The notes: generated by a model not told the origin, from the letters alone. Counted from the stretch's first letter, positions 1 through 12,795 are shown. The stretch: 64,000 nucleotides of DNA from Litsea cubeba (GCA_012931725.1 CM022951.1:9008277-9072276); one strand, 5' to 3'. Numbers and translations: made by a program.

Positions 1-417
1 TTCATGCCACAATATTATAAAATTAACTTATTTTATTTAATCATAAATAATAGTTTTATAAGACGACAAAGTGTTTTGTTTTGTACATTAATAGCATAAA
101 AGATTGAATTTTATGTTGCACCAATCCTTACCTCGGACAAAGGACACTTAGGCACTTAGCATCAACTGCAAAGTTGGTCGTGGTATAGAAGAATTTATAT
201 TCTATATTAACATATATTAAAAAGATCATTTCATTTGGTCATGGCTCTGGGTCAGGGCTATAATACTCAAGTGTGTGGGCACTCTCATCAAAATTTAACC
301 TGGGCTTTCTCGTAAAATTTCAAGTCCCTGTCATCAATTAGTGTTTAGTGGGATTCTATATAATTTTTTTGTAGAAGTCCCTAAAAATTAAAAAGAGAAG
401 GTGCATCAAGTACCTAT
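1..417. other. Noncoding AT-rich sequence, nothing recognised
   Basis: No reading frame with recognisable protein features on either strand, no RNA gene seen and no obvious terminal repeats. It ends at the solo LTR that begins at 418. Confidence 0.5.
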
Positions 418-607
418 TGTCGGGGATGTGCAACCAAAGTTCCACATCGGCTAGAATTGGGAAAGATCATGGGCATATAAGTTGGACTAAGTACTCTATT
501 GGTACGAGGCCTTTTGGGTAGAACCCAAGAACAAATCCATGAGGGCTTAGGCCCAAAGTGGACAATATCATATCAATGTGGAGTTTGTGGTGGTCCACTT
601 ACTAACA
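418..607. repeat. Solo LTR (short LTR-retrotransposon family)
   Basis: A 190-bp unit that starts TGTCGGGGATG and ends CTAACA, the TG...CA ends of an LTR. It is flanked by near-matching 5-bp repeats (cctat / gctat). It is the reverse complement of the solo LTR at 22169-22387; shared stretches include the part containing GCACATCCCC and the block around GGCCTCRTACCAAT. No internal region or primer-binding site adjoins it, so it is read as a recombination remnant. Confidence 0.6.
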
Positions 608-1869
608 GCTATGCCCTATGATTATAATTTATGCAGCTATACTGCACATTGCCTGTTTGTGTGTGCGCTCATTTAACATACAGCCCTACACTCGACATGT
701 ACAAATGTGCTTGGGCTAAATTTTGGGTCTCATGAAATGAGGCATTTGGTTTGAGTCTTTACGTTAAATTGGGACATGGGTAAAAGTCAACAACCTGGAC
801 CAGGTTCAGTACTTTGGATGCAGGTCTAACCAAACCACAGCCAATTTTTATTCCTTATTACTATGAGATTGGAGAAATATAAATCTTGTAACCAAACCAA
901 TATAGTTGGAAGGTTTTGATGATGAATCGATGATGATGATTACTAGCAACGAGTCATTTAATTTGCAAGTCAAGTTTTTTAAAGGCTCCTAAGCCTACCC
1001 TATAAACCCGTCTGTCCGAGCAACATTTGAACTTCAAACTACTCCATGTTGGTGTAGTTTTGGACCTCGTTCTACCATTACAAAAGGAAAAGGAAAAATA
1101 GACCTTCAATCCAATAAGGGATTGTTAACCTTTATGCATGGGATAGGAAAATGGGTTTTACATATGTAAAGATTAAGAACAAATGTTATACATGTGAAAG
1201 ACATTATCATGGTAAAAAAATCACCATTTTCACATGAGTGAATGAATACATCCAATGGTTTTAGATATATTTGGATCTTTTGGACTTCTTCATTAATACC
1301 TCAAATCTCATAAAGATTTAAGATGTGAAACTAAATGCCATGATGCTCATCATTAGTACAAGAATACTAACCGGTTCGGTCATTAATTGAGAAAGTGGAG
1401 CTAGATTTATAGCTTTTGATTTTTTCACAAGTCACTCAAAATCGATCAAGATTTAAGATAATCAGCTTCAAGGTATCGAGATCTATGAGTTTGATAAACA
1501 AATTGGATGCTTTGGATTAAAATATGGGACCCATAGGAATAAAAAATAAAGATGGTTGATGGGACCCACAAGAATGCAATCACAGTGTGAGAGATTGTAG
1601 TAGTGTTTTTTAGGAGAAGGTAAGCAACTGAGATTCTGGTGTGCAAATAGTCTTATTTACACTCCATTTTCATACTTTATTTATATTTTACATGTGCAAA
1701 TGAGAACAAACAAACGTGATGATACACAAACAATAGCAAGTGAATTATTTACGTATGTAAATAACCACAAACAAATAACCTTTAAAACATTACTTTTGAA
1801 CCACGTGTGGCTATGTTTTCAACTCTTCCTACGGTGTAAGCATCTCTTATAAGTAAAATATAAATGGAT
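608..1869. other. Intergenic sequence without recognised genes
   Basis: Only short, low-quality frames are present (for example a 66-codon minus frame at 1446-1646 with no family resemblance). No repeat with clear termini was found. Probably old, decayed intergenic DNA. Confidence 0.4.
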
Positions 1870-2249
1870 AATATTCAGGTGGGAACTGTTCTCACATATT
1901 ATGTGAGAACTTTTTTGTGGGGCCCAATTGTGGGCCCCATTTGGGGATGAGAGTATGGGACTAGGTGGGATGGAAAGATCTATGTGAGACCACCATAAGT
2001 ATCAAATTTGAGCCCAAACACATGCCCCTAAACCCTTCATCCGTGGCCCACAAATTTAATGGCTTCATATTCAGAAAAAATAATCATCCCTTGATCCAAC
2101 GGTTCAGTTCATTTGGATGTATGCAAATCCTTGGAATTAGTGACTATCATAGGGTCCCCTATTGGTTGCTAGATTTGGATGAGTTGCTAGTTGGGCTCCG
2201 CAAAAAAGTTCTCATATAATAGGTGAGAACTAGTTTTCACTTGAATATT
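1870..2249. mobile_element. Fold-back MITE, about 380 bp
   Basis: The ends are inverted copies: AATATTCAGGTGGGAACTG on the left and, reverse-complemented, AATATTCAAGTGAAAACTAG on the right. The inverted match extends inward about 50 bp through GTTCTCAC, TGAGAACTTTTTTG and GGGCCCAA-like blocks. Each arm is itself a hairpin: in the left arm GTTCTCACATA is followed after one base by its exact reverse complement. There is no coding capacity. The superfamily is not assigned because the target-site duplication is unclear. Confidence 0.65.
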
Positions 2250-4463
2250 TTCCAAATATAAATTAAGGATTTACATATGCTATTGGGGCTAAATTTTTTA
2301 CAACAGGTGTTAGCGTCAGTCTTTGCGGCAGTAAACCAACAACTGGTTGGTGTGGTCATGGGCTGGGTTGGGCAGGGCACAAAGGTATATCCAGGTTCAG
2401 CCCGATCTCTAAAATATATGTCCAAAATCAGCCCATGCCCAAATCATTAGGCGTTAATTGGCTAGCCCAAGCCTGTGCCGAGCTTGCTTCATAAAAATAA
2501 AAATGGGCTTGTATGTAAAATTCCAAATTGTAGTTTAAGAGGTGACAAGACTTATGTGTGTGTAAGATGGAAGGTTTTTTAGTCCCCTCTCGAACACTCT
2601 GTGCTAATATTTCTTATATTTGGGTCAGGCTGAACTTCAGGCTCTCTACCACTTAACCTAGGTACAGTCCATCTATTAAATGGGCCTAAATAAAATGCCC
2701 GAATCCAGCATGAGTACAAAACCTACAGCCCGAGACTAGCCCAAAGTGGGGGTAAGCTTATGTTGGACAAAAACACCCCATTCCAAACACAGTCGGGATT
2801 AATTGTCATATAAATACAATAAGGATGAATTGGTGCACACCACGCACATGGTTGGTGCACACCATGCACATGGTGCACCCCTGATTGTGGGGCCCACTTT
2901 TGGTCCATCTGAATGGGGCTTTACACCCTTTTGAATTAATTGGTGGGCCCATAAAAAATCAGCTGCATGTCCATCCAAATGGACTGTAAAACATTTGATA
3001 TTTTTGGGCCACAAACTTTGTAGGTAGATAGGGCCCACCCAGATCTTTAAATTCCCCACATCCCAGCCCTAGGTGGAACCCCATGTGGACCTCATAGTTT
3101 GGCCAGGTGATAAAGTGCACACCTGGCGCACTTGATCCTTCCTCCATGTAGATTGAATGAATACTTTTTTTTGGTTTCATTCACAGATACTACATATCCT
3201 TGTAGGTGAACTTTTAATAGTTTTATAAACGTGAGGAGGAAAGATGTTGCCGGCTATTGCCAGCATTTCCAGTTGGTGCTGTTCTCACTGGAAGCATCCC
3301 TTGGATGTTTCTTGTAGAAGGAAAAAGATTGCAAATATTGCCGTTTCTGAATATGATTCTTTCATTGGGACTCGCTCCCTTTATCTTCTTTAGAAGATAT
3401 ATAGGTCGGTGTTTAGACCCATTCATCTTCTTAGTCATTTAACAAATCCTCCAGGAAATTTCTTTCCAAGTCCCTTAAAAAACTTTCATTAATTTAAACA
3501 AGGGCAGTGTTGGGTAGTCTAGGAAGAGTATCTGAATTACAATTGTACCCTCAGAACATATAACACATACAGTAAATCTTAGAAATGTCACTATTGTTTA
3601 TAGAGGAGATGTATGGACAGATAATCACAAATTGTGAAGCACCACCAGATATATAGATCTAATTAATATAATTATGGCAGATTTGAATTCAATAAGTTCC
3701 ATAACCCCTTTTTACATGTTCATGAAATATCATTAATTGAGATACAAGCAATTAGAGTCAGAAGTGAAAACATGTAAATCTCATGTCTTGCCCTGATATG
3801 GATATTCAAGAGAAAATCACATGTCGATCTCTGTCTGAGTCAATTCTGAATTTGAGCTTGGGTCTTGAATTGGTAATTTTGCAAATTATAACTGGACCTT
3901 ACAATCCCTAGCAACATGCATCAATCTTACTTCTCCCTTTTGAAGATCCGGTAATCATCTAACCGAAACAAAACCCTAAAATGTGCATCAAGTGATTTCA
4001 CTCGAGTTAAGAATGTCCCTCCCTTCATTCATAAGGTTTTTTTTTTCTTCTATCTTTTATCAAAATTTCGAACTCAATTTTCTTGTGACCAATATATGCC
4101 TTCTGTCCTGGGGTAAGTGAAAACCAATTTTCTTCTTGTTGTACTTGACCGAGGATTTTTCTTGAAATACAAAATGCAGGCATGGGTGTTTTTGGTCTTT
4201 TTAAGGGGTTTACTAGGATTAGTCCATGGACTAACTCATTGAGTTAGTCCATGTACCATAACTGTTTCAGTAACTCAATCAGAAAATGCTGGTCAGTCCA
4301 CATGGAAATAAAGGGAAGAAACACGACCCCAATTTTACTTTTTCGCTATTATACCCATTCTACCCTTTGCAACTTCTGCGAAGCAGACCAAAGTACCAAG
4401 AATCTGCTGTATCTTGGTTGGCAACAATGGCCTCTACTTCGTGGAATCCCTTCCCCTCCCTCT
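2250..4463. other. Intergenic region upstream of the EF-hand gene
   Basis: No gene is supported. Around 2825-2880 a short motif containing TGGTGCACACCA and GCACATGG occurs nearly twice in tandem and once more in part; it is rich in dyad symmetry. A 61-codon plus frame at 3257-3442 is hydrophobic but matches no family I recognise. The last 250 bp form the proximal promoter of the downstream gene. Confidence 0.4.
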
Positions 4464-4472
4464 TATATATAA
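4464..4472 (+). promoter_or_regulatory. TATA box of the EF-hand gene
   Basis: TATATATAA lies about 85 bp upstream of the ATG at 4554, in a CT-rich promoter and leader. This spacing would place transcription start near 4500 with a 5' leader of about 50 bases. Inferred from motif and position only. Confidence 0.5.
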
Positions 4473-4553
4473 TCCCATACCCATCTCATCCTTCCCACTC
4501 AATCTCCTTCTCTCCTCCAATTTTCAAAAACCCATCACTTATAATTGTCCCAA

Positions 4554-4907
4554 ATGGCTGGAAAAGCAGTTGATTTCGAAGATTTCTTGCCCACAATGGC
4601 AGATAAGTTGGGTGAGGAAGGGTTTATGGGAGAGCTCTGTAATGGGTTTTCTCTGTTGATGGACAGGGACAAGAAGGTGATCACTTTTGAGAGCTTGAAG
4701 AGGAATTCAGCCCTGTTGGGGTTGCAGGGGTTGAAGGATGATGAGCTTTGGAGTATGTTGAAAGAAGGGGATTTGGATGGTGATGGTTGCTTGAATCAGA
4801 TGGAGTTTTGCATTCTGATGTTTAGATTGAGCCCTGATTTGATGGAAGAGTCCAAGAGATGGCTGGAAGAGGCTGTAGAGCAAGAATTGAGGGATTTCAT
4901 GAGTTAA
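4554..4907 (+). CDS. Small EF-hand calcium-binding protein, PBP1/KIC-like
   Basis: An intronless 117-residue protein. It starts at the ATG of 4554, giving MAGKAVDF; a TTG three codons upstream also lies in frame but is not a plausible plant start. Near residues 75-87 is an EF-hand loop reading DLDGDGCLNQMEF, with Asp, Asp, Asp, a turn Gly and a terminal Glu at the metal positions. The N-terminal half looks like a degenerate EF-hand that lacks loop acidic residues, and the C-terminus is a charged amphipathic helix. Length, intronless structure and this single-loop layout match the PINOID-binding protein 1 / KIC (KCBP-interacting calcium-binding) family. Members of that family are cytosolic calcium sensors binding a kinase or a kinesin. 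No fault is visible. A broader centrin- or calmodulin-like label is the alternative. Family assignment is from memory of conserved features. Confidence 0.85.
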   Translation: MAGKAVDFEDFLPTMADKLGEEGFMGELCNGFSLLMDRDKKVITFESLKRNSALLGLQGLKDDELWSMLKEGDLDGDGCLNQMEFCILMFRLSPDLMEESKRWLEEAVEQELRDFMS

Positions 4908-5688
4908 TTAATGTTTCCTTCTTTCTTTTTTGTTTGCTTTATGTAACACTGCCTATTAATGGCTGATTTGAAGTTGTATACAGTGATTTCTTCATAATAC
5001 AAAAGATAAAAAAAATATAAAACCCCACTTCCTTTTATTTGTATCTTTTGATTAAGAGCAATGAGGCTTGATCATGTGTCTTCCAATCTTTTCAATTATT
5101 CTGTTCTTCAAACAATAAATTTAGTAAACAAATTATGCAAATCTTTTATAGAATTGAAAACAACTACCGGTCTACTGATTTGATTATCATTAGAAGAACA
5201 GCGCTTATTAAATTAAAGTATCTAATCATAATTAAACATTTTTACAAATTCGAGATTTTCTGAGTCCAGTCCACCCTTCCAAGCCTCCTGTGAGGATTTC
5301 GACTATTTCAAAGTATCTTTGGAATAATTTCTCTTAATTTATGATAGAAGACAAAAAAAAAAGTAGTCACGTCAAAAAGCAAAAAGTTCATGTAAACCTT
5401 CTAAAAGGTGGGCCTCTAGTGGCAATTAGGAGTCCAGTCTGTTAGGATGGATTGAACTTATAATAATAATAATAATTATTATTATTATTATTATTTTTAT
5501 TATTGTTGTTGTTGTTGTTGATAAAGAAGAAGATGCACTACCAATACTTGAACCCATGACCAAATACGTGCTCCTAGTCAACCATAGAGATCTAAGAAAA
5601 ATTGGCCGAGCTCATTAATTATAAATACATCAATGAGGCCTATTTTTGAAATTCAAACCACTAATAGACTCAGGGTATTTTATCCTCT
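4908..5688. other. 3' flank of the EF-hand gene and spacer
   Basis: AT-rich 3' untranslated and intergenic sequence. AATAAA-like hexamers occur near 5113, but no single polyadenylation site can be chosen. No other gene is visible. Confidence 0.4.
5458..5520. repeat. Compound microsatellite (ATA/ATT/GTT)n
   Basis: Consecutive runs of ATA, then ATT, then GTT trinucleotides. The AAT and ATT parts are mutually complementary, so the tract can fold back on itself. Confidence 0.9.
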
Positions 5689-6719
5689 TGTAAGGCAGTT
5701 TAGTGATTCATAAAAGTTGGGACCCATTTGATATGCCGGTTGTGAGCCGACTACTCTATATTTTTTCTTATGCTCTATTTAATGTAATTTTTTTTTCATG
5801 ATTTTTGAAATATTTTGTTCTCATGGAACAAATAATGTTCTTGTTTTATGCCCCTGTTCACTAGTCCTGCCTGTTGAGGTCAACATCCACCCTCGCTCCT
5901 GAGCGGTTATAATTGTGGTTTAGCCCTCGCCCTCATCATAAAAGTTTTGTTGTGCCGTTTCCCATGACCAATTGATTTTGGGATAAGTGGCAGCTCAATG
6001 GTGGTAGGTCGGGTGTTCGAGTTACCTCGCTCCTAAACGATCATAATTGTGGTCGAGCCATCGCCCTCACCATAAAACTATTGTTGTGAATGGACTTTAA
6101 GAATATGAGAAAGGTTTGAGAGATGGACCATTTAGGTTCTGGTGTTTGTACTCATGGGTTTGACTTGGTCCACTTTCTGGGCTAGTTTATACGGACAAAA
6201 AATGAGCCGTAACGAGCATATAAAGGAATGATACGGTTAAAGTACTGTTTAAAACAGTCTTCAGGGCCTGCACTACACCTTTAATGGTGCTTCGTTCAGA
6301 CTATTTTATGGACCAGAATTTGAAATAGTTAGGACTACAAGTTATGCCAAATGATGGCTCATTCTGGGCTAGTAATTTCGGACCTATTAAGGGTCTGAAT
6401 TGTAGCCATCATTGAGGAAGATTGCATGAGACTTAACCCAACTTTATTTGTCACTAAAAATTGGGCATTAACTGCAGTTATTTCAATGGGCCCTCGCACA
6501 GCTGGGCCTGTTCTCAATTAGTTTTTTTGCCCCAAAAGCAACCAATTTGGACCTGATATTGAACTTGTCGCGTGGGTCACACCTTGTGCCCGAATTGTAG
6601 TGGGATAAGGCCACTATCAAGGTTAATTTGGTCATCTTGTGGCATATTATTGGGCCTGATTTAAACCACATGTGATTTAAACCATATGTTGGGCACTAAA
6701 TCAAATAGGCACAAACTGG

Positions 6720-7060
6720 ACTTATACTTCTTCAGCAGGCACAAACTGTAGCGGTCACCCTTTCGGTAGAGCCATGCTTCTGCAGCGTGTAAAGCTTACA
6801 CAAATTGGATAAGACGAGCTGCAAAATTGAGAGGAAGCTTCTTTTCATTGAAAACACAATCATTCCTCCCTCTCCAGTTGGTGCGAAAACAAGTGACAAA
6901 GACAACAGTAAGGCCAACCTGGGCATTCTTCGATGAATTAGAGAAAAGAGAATGCCATAAGGAAAAGAAACTCACAAAATTAAGGGAGGGGCATTCACCG
7001 TAAGACACGGTGAGAGTTACTCTCACAGGAGCGTTATTCCTATAAGTGTGTGTTTTCTTT
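6720..7060 (-). pseudogene. Possible LINE/zf-RVT-like remnant downstream of receptor A
   Basis: The minus strand encodes a stretch with NWRGRNDCVFNEKKLPLNF, which resembles the W-x-x-R-N-x-x-x-F signature near the C-terminus of plant non-LTR (LINE) polyproteins. Frames are short and interrupted. The same segment is in copy B at about 39230-39480, so it predates the duplication. Low confidence; it could be unrelated 3' flanking sequence. Confidence 0.3.
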
Positions 7061-7496
7061 TCAAATGCTAAGAGAAAACCAATTATACAGAAATCAAATG
7101 GAAGGAAAACTAGAATAACACAACATCAATCAATTACAACTCACATCTGCGCCTCTAATGCCCACTCTTAAAGCCATCTCATTCCTCGTATCAAACCCAA
7201 GCTTTACCTCATGTATGAGGTCACATATGGGTGATTTTTTTTCATCAGTGTCATGAATCAAATACTCAAAAAGTTTCCAATGAAATGGCTCTTCAGATCT
7301 GACAATGAGTTGAGAATATCTTGAGTAACTGAAGCTTTTTATGACACTTACAACATAGCGTAGACACTGTGGCAAGGAAAATTGGGCTTGCATGTGAGCA
7401 CACCCTTCTTCAAAACATTGTTTGCCAATAGTCTTCAATGATATAGGACTTGGGCAGTCAAATTTTTCTTACAAATGTTTGGGGCATTTGATTCAA

Positions 7497-7806
7497 TATC
7501 GAGCTTCTTACTCTGTGATTGTTATCTCATTTCTTGAAACAACCATCTATCCAATTGGTAGATGAGTGTGGATGATCTGAACAATATCCTTTCCAAAAGC
7601 AAAATGCAGGTTGCTTAGGTAAAGGCATTGCTCTTTCATCACAAGCATATAAATAACAGATGACATGTTTGGCCTGTCTATTGCTTTTTCTTGCACACAT
7701 AATAATCCTACTTGAATGCATCTCAAAATTTCACTGGTAGAAGTGGAGATACTCATTGATGAATCTATGAGTTCCAAAATTCTATCCTCTTTCCAAAGCG
7801 CCATAC
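7497..7806 (-). pseudogene. Exon 7 of receptor A (kinase C-lobe end), frameshifted
   Basis: Counterpart of 39897-40208. The first codons lack one base (GTATGGCGCTTTGG where B has GTATGGGAGCTATGG). A second base is missing at ATGCTTGTGATG (B: ATGCTCTGTGATG). After that the frame with PKQPAFCFWK resumes, then shifts again so that B's C-terminal motif is lost. The middle still reads CIQVGLLCVQEKAIDRPNMSS, the kinase subdomain XI signature with the invariant Arg. The end coordinate is placed by alignment to copy B's stop. Confidence 0.8.
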
Positions 7807-9739
7807 CTGAAAAGATTTAAAACATATATATAGCACAAATTGCTTTCATGATTTGTTTATATTTAAATAACAATCAATTCTAAAATTTCAGTATAATAAA
7901 TGGTTTCAAAAACGAAAATTCTCAAACACAGCCTTAAGTCTTCGACTTTTTAAAAAAACACAAAACTATAAAATCTTCAAATTAGGGTCTAAATTTTTCA
8001 AAGAAAATCTAATTAAGGATAACTAACTCTCCAGTTAAAGTGATTCACGGCCGCTTTTCGCCCATTTCTTCTGTAAGTGATGAAAGTGCCCTTCTACCTT
8101 TTATTTCACCCTTTGCCTCCATCTCTCACGTCTCTGCAGCTGGAGAGCAGCAATTGGAAGTGAGAGCATCATCATTTGCGTGATTGCATCGTCTACTTCC
8201 CTCATCATTTTCTTAAGCCTATTTGCATATCACCTTCGGCATACGACGCTACAGCAACAAGCCTAACCGATATCCTCCCCCCCCCCCCCCCCCGGTCTTC
8301 CATTCCAAAGCATAGACTACGCACTCTTATCACATAAACTCACATACAAGGTCACTCACAACCACTCTCCATCTTCCCAGCACACCTTCTCACCAACTCA
8401 TCTCCTCTTTCTTTTCACAATCACCCATGGGTTGTGCGGGTTGTTTTCTAGTAAGCTATAGCTGAAATGTCTCCTAGGAGAAGGGCATCAATATCACATG
8501 ATGTCGCTGAAAGAATTGCTGGTCCCAAATGGGTGTCAGAACAGAACTTGTCGAGAACTTGGCCTTCATGCTTTCGGTGTGAGATAGATCATGTGAACTC
8601 GTTGTAAATGCTTTCAGATCTATTGGATGATTAAGTAAAGGTTCTCATCTCCCTTATATAGAGCAATTCATAGGAGTCACGACTACTATGGATACTACCC
8701 CTCTTGAAATCCCACATCTCCTAATCAGCTTGGAAATTCTGCCAAGCCGGGAGTTTGAACCTAATCCAAACTCTAACGCCAAAAGTTTGATCCTTATCGG
8801 ACTCTACCAAATCAAGACATGCATGTTGGGAGCTCATTCGTGGCACACATCCGGGATCGATATGGGTTGGGCTCCATGGCAGTCGGGCCACACATTTTTT
8901 CAACTGTCACCATTGATATGACAAAGGTATCAAAATTAGACAAAAATTATATCCATGTTGGCACTTATAACATCGGTACTTATATTTTCTTACTTACAGC
9001 TCAAGGGTCTCCCATTTTTGAAGATTAGTATCTTTGTAAGCCATAGTTATATAATTTGTTGTGAGTCAAAGCTGAGTCAATTACTATTAAGAAGAAAAAA
9101 CAAGGTGAGTCACCACCACCTCCTCCGTGACACTTGGACTTGACACTTGTTGCGCTGCGTTACCCTCTAGAGTCTCCCCTCTGAATATCATAGAAGAATA
9201 CTCAAACACATCTTTTTCCACCTAATTTCCTATTGGGAGAAGCTTGAGGGGGTTTTGGACAGCTTTTACAACTGATAGTAGAGTGGATGAGTTGACGTAG
9301 GAAATGGATTAGTGCTCCTATAATGTATATGTGGGGGTGTGGTTGTGTGAGTTGATTAAGTGTGTGGGCTGGGTGGTTAATTAGTGTGGTGATGTTTGCG
9401 AGGGAAAAAGAAACAATGATGTTTTGTAGAGATGGTGACAAGAATGGTGCTTGTTTGGGAGGTTTAGAGAAATAGATAGAAGAAGAAGAGATGGGGGCTG
9501 ATGTTTAGGTCGGAGGATGAAGAAGAAGATGGAAGAAAAAGAAAGAGAAGGAGAGAAAGAAAAGAAAGGGACAGAGGTGGAAAAGAGAGGAAGGGAAAGA
9601 GAATTTGTGACAAAAGTGGAGAAGTAATGGTCAAAAGAGTGGTGTCTGCACTTCTAGGCCAAACATTGTGGTTGCCATTGCTTGCCGATGTAAAAGTGAG
9701 AGATAGAAGCAAGTGGCGAAGAAGAGGGAGAATGACAGT

Positions 9740-12570
9740 TGTTAGGACTCTCAGAACCAAACGGTTGGCAAAGAGCACTCTCACTATAGCAAGAATGCTG
9801 CTCGCTATAGCGAGCGTGGCAGAAACCTAGTTCGGTCCGAACTCTATGAAAGTGTTTGAAAAGAACTTCTATTCTAAGTGGATTATTCTTAGAAGTCTCT
9901 TGGACGAAGTTGGGGGCTATATATTGGGTGATTCTCTCAACCCAAAGTCACAAGACAAGAAGTTAATTATCTCTCTTGATATGAGGTTAGAATACCCTAA
10001 GCGAGATTTCATTGTTTCTCTAGAGCCATTGAGAGATTATTCCTTGAAGGGCAGCTTTAGAAGGTTTTACTGCTTATACTCTCTTGTAGAAGATTGATTA
10101 TCTTGGTTGACAAGGTGCGAGAAGATCAAGTAATGAGAACGGTGCATGGTGGAAGTCGTGTTAGTAAAAGTTGTGTAAGAACAACTCCAATCCTTAGGTC
10201 GAGGTACAAACTGAGGTAAATGAGTTATGAGTATATCTTGTAACTGTTCGTGAAATCTTGGTTCTTAGATCATAGTTTTTCTCCCTATAAAGGGTTTCCA
10301 CGTTAAATTTGTGTATGCCTTCTTGTGGTGATTGCTTGGCAGTTTTATTTGCCAGTTCTATCTTGTTTGATTGGTTACATCGGCTGCATTGATTTGATTA
10401 AATAGACTAGCATCCATTCTAGTGGGTCCTGCAAAACCCTTCAATTGATATCCGAGCAAGTTACAATATTTTATTTTGTTGATCTAAATATTGGCAGAAT
10501 GGATATCTACCGCGAATGCACTTCTACCAAAATCCCTAAATTTGTTGGAAGACTGAAAAATCTTCTAAAGGGATTCAGTGTTATGAGTGTCATGCATATG
10601 GACACATTATTAGTGATTGTGGTAATAGGAAACCATAGAAAGGGTTTTTTAATTTGAAAATGTCTGAATTTGGAAAGCCTTGCCACTATCAAAGAGAACT
10701 CATGGCTTTTCTGGCAACTACAATGTTCTGCTACTCCGCAAGTTTATGTGATGATGGGGCTGATCACAATGATAGTGAGTAAGAGGTAGAATGGGCCTTG
10801 AAAACTGAATATCAAACGCTGTTTGAGAAGAGCATGAAGATACTAAAGATGAATAAAAAAGTGGCCAAAAAAGTGGAAAGCATCTTAATAGCAGAATTTC
10901 TGCCTTAAAGTTGAACTTATAGAAGCATTTGCAAAAGTACACAAATTGGAGGATGAAATTAACAAGTTAACTGACAAATTGACTGCAGAATCATAAAAGT
11001 GTGACTTACTGGATTATAATATGAAGACTTTGAAAGCAGAGAATACTCTTCTGATTGGAAGACTCAAGATGGTTCTATTCGAGTGAAATACTGCTAAAGT
11101 TTCATTGAATAGGATGAAAACTAGATCGTGAAAACTAGATGACATCCTGTGCAGTCAAAAGGCACACACTGAGAAGCATGACATTGGCTACGTTGACGGA
11201 GTATCCACTTTAATGCCAAAGGTATAAACTATTTTATCAAAATTTCAGTTGTTACTAATCATTTTGTTAGTGTTGCAAAGAAAGCTCCAAAGAAGCAGAT
11301 TGGGTCACGACCTGAAAGAATTCCCACTTGTCATCATTGTGGAATTAAAGGACACATTCGACCCCATTACAATAAGCTGCGAAGTTTACCGAATCAAAAT
11401 CAATGGAAAACACAAAAGGCTGAGCTGAAAAAGAAGAATACCAAAGCTATTTGCGTCAAGAAAGAAGATCTAGCTACCTTCTGTATTGGTACACACTTTG
11501 CTGAAATATTTAAATTTGTAAGTGAATGCGCCTAAGCTTCATCACCCTTGACCTGTAAGATCAAGCTCCCACCCCAGTGCTGATATGAGGATCATATTGG
11601 GGGGGAGTCAATATTGAGGGGGAAGCTACTGGATCCAGATGGACAGAAGTTGCATGATGATATTTGTTTGTCAATTATGGACAATGTAGTGGGGAAGAAT
11701 GCAGTTAGGGGGAGCTTACAAGCCAAGGCAATTTAAGACTTATATGTTCAAGCAAAGGCAATGCAAAATCTACGATGCTATTTTTTTTTTAAAATTCAAT
11801 GTATTTTGGGTAGATCATATTGTAATGTTCTAAGGGTTTTGTCCACGAACTGCCAAAAGGAGGAGATTGGTAGGAATTGTCAGAACCAAACAGTTGGCAA
11901 AGAGCACTCTCAATATAGCGATAATTTTGCTCGCTATAGCGAGCATGGCGGTAGACATCGAGTTCGGTCCGAACTCTATGAAAGTGCTTGAAAAGAACTT
12001 CTATTCTAAGTGGATTATTTCAGAAGTCTCTTGGACAAACTTGGGGCTATATATTGGGTGATTCTCTCAACCTAAAGACACAAGACAAGAGGTTAATTTT
12101 CTCTCTTGTATGAGGTTAGAACACCGTAAGAGAGATTTCCTTGTTTTCTCTAGAGCCATTGAGAGATTGTTTTTAAGGATTGCTCTAGAATGTCTTGTTG
12201 CTTCCACTCTCTTGTAGAAGATTGATCATCTAAGTTGACAAGGTACGAGGAGATCAAGTAAGGAGAACGGTGCACGATGAAAGTCATGTCAGTGGAAGTT
12301 GTGCAAGAACAACTATAGTCCTCAGGTCGAGTACAGACTGAGATAAATGAGCTGTGAGTATATCTTGTAACTGTTCGTGAAATCTTGATTTCTAGATCGT
12401 GGTTTTTCTCCCTGGAAAGGGTTTCCACGTTAAACTTATGTCTGCCTTCTTGTGGCGATTGCTTGGTAGATTTATTTCATAGTTCTATCTTATTTGATTG
12501 GTTACATTCGCTGCATTGATTTGATTAAATAGACTAGCATCCATTCTAGTGGGTCCTGCAAAACCCTTCA
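9740..12570 (+). mobile_element. Gag-only, non-autonomous LTR retrotransposon in copy A
   Basis: The LTRs are 9740-10443 and 11868-12570 (about 704 bp each), starting TGTTAGGA / TGGTAGGA and ending CCCTTCA. Flanks are acagt and gcaat, each one change from gcagt, which is the empty site at 47441 in copy B. A diverged primer-binding site (ATTGATATCCGAGC; initiator-Met type is TGGTATCAGAGC) follows the left LTR. A purine tract (AAAAGGAGGAGAT) precedes the right LTR. The 1.4-kb interior has gag remnants with a zinc knuckle but no protease, integrase or reverse transcriptase. Each LTR contains the 16-bp palindrome GCTCGCTATAGCGAGC. Confidence 0.85.
10579..10620 (+). pseudogene. Gag zinc knuckle (CX2CX4HX4C) remnant
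   Basis: Reading from 10579 gives CYECHAYGHIISDC, a perfect CCHC nucleic-acid-binding knuckle, inside the gag-only element. The surrounding frames are interrupted by stops, so no functional Gag is expected. Confidence 0.7.
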
Positions 12571-12795
12571 GCAATTTCATCATTTACAAAAATAGGGGAG
12601 AAAAGTGGGCGGAAAGCACTTTAACAAGCCATCTTTCCTTAATTTAAAACTTGGAAAACTCAAAAAGTTAGACCCTAATTTGAACGTGATTGATTTTTGT
12701 TTCTTTTTTATGGAAAGAAGCCAAAAACTTAAGGCCTTATTAGAAAATCTTCCTTTAAGAGACTACTTTTAAAAGAAAAGAGTTTATTTACTTAC

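Larger units (their letters stand above)
7914..12753. mobile_element. Long-TIR (MULE-like) element in intron 6, copy A
   Basis: The two ends are inverted copies over nearly 200 bp. Left: GAAAATTCTCAAAC, CCTTAAGTC, TTCAAATTAGGGTCTAA, GTTAAAGTG, CGCCCA. The right end, reverse-complemented, gives GGAAGATTTTCTAATAAGG, TTCAAATTAGGGTCTAAC, GTTAAAGTGC, CGCCCA. Long TIRs of this kind are typical of Mutator-like elements. The same element is in copy B (40317-47625), so it inserted before the duplication. No transposase is visible and the target duplication is eroded. Without the nested LTR element it is about 2 kb. Confidence 0.65.
7807..12795. other. Intron 6 of receptor A
   Basis: Bounded by GTAAGT at 12795 and AG before 7806 on the minus strand. 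It holds the shared long-TIR MULE-like element (7914-12753), which in turn holds the LTR element 9740-12570. A poly-C run lies near 8277-8294. No host gene was recognised in the MULE interior at 8100-9735. Confidence 0.7.

Noticed and set aside
4545..4553. Extension of the EF-hand protein by three codons from a TTG
   Set aside because: TTG is not a likely plant start; the ATG at 4554 fits the family N-terminus.
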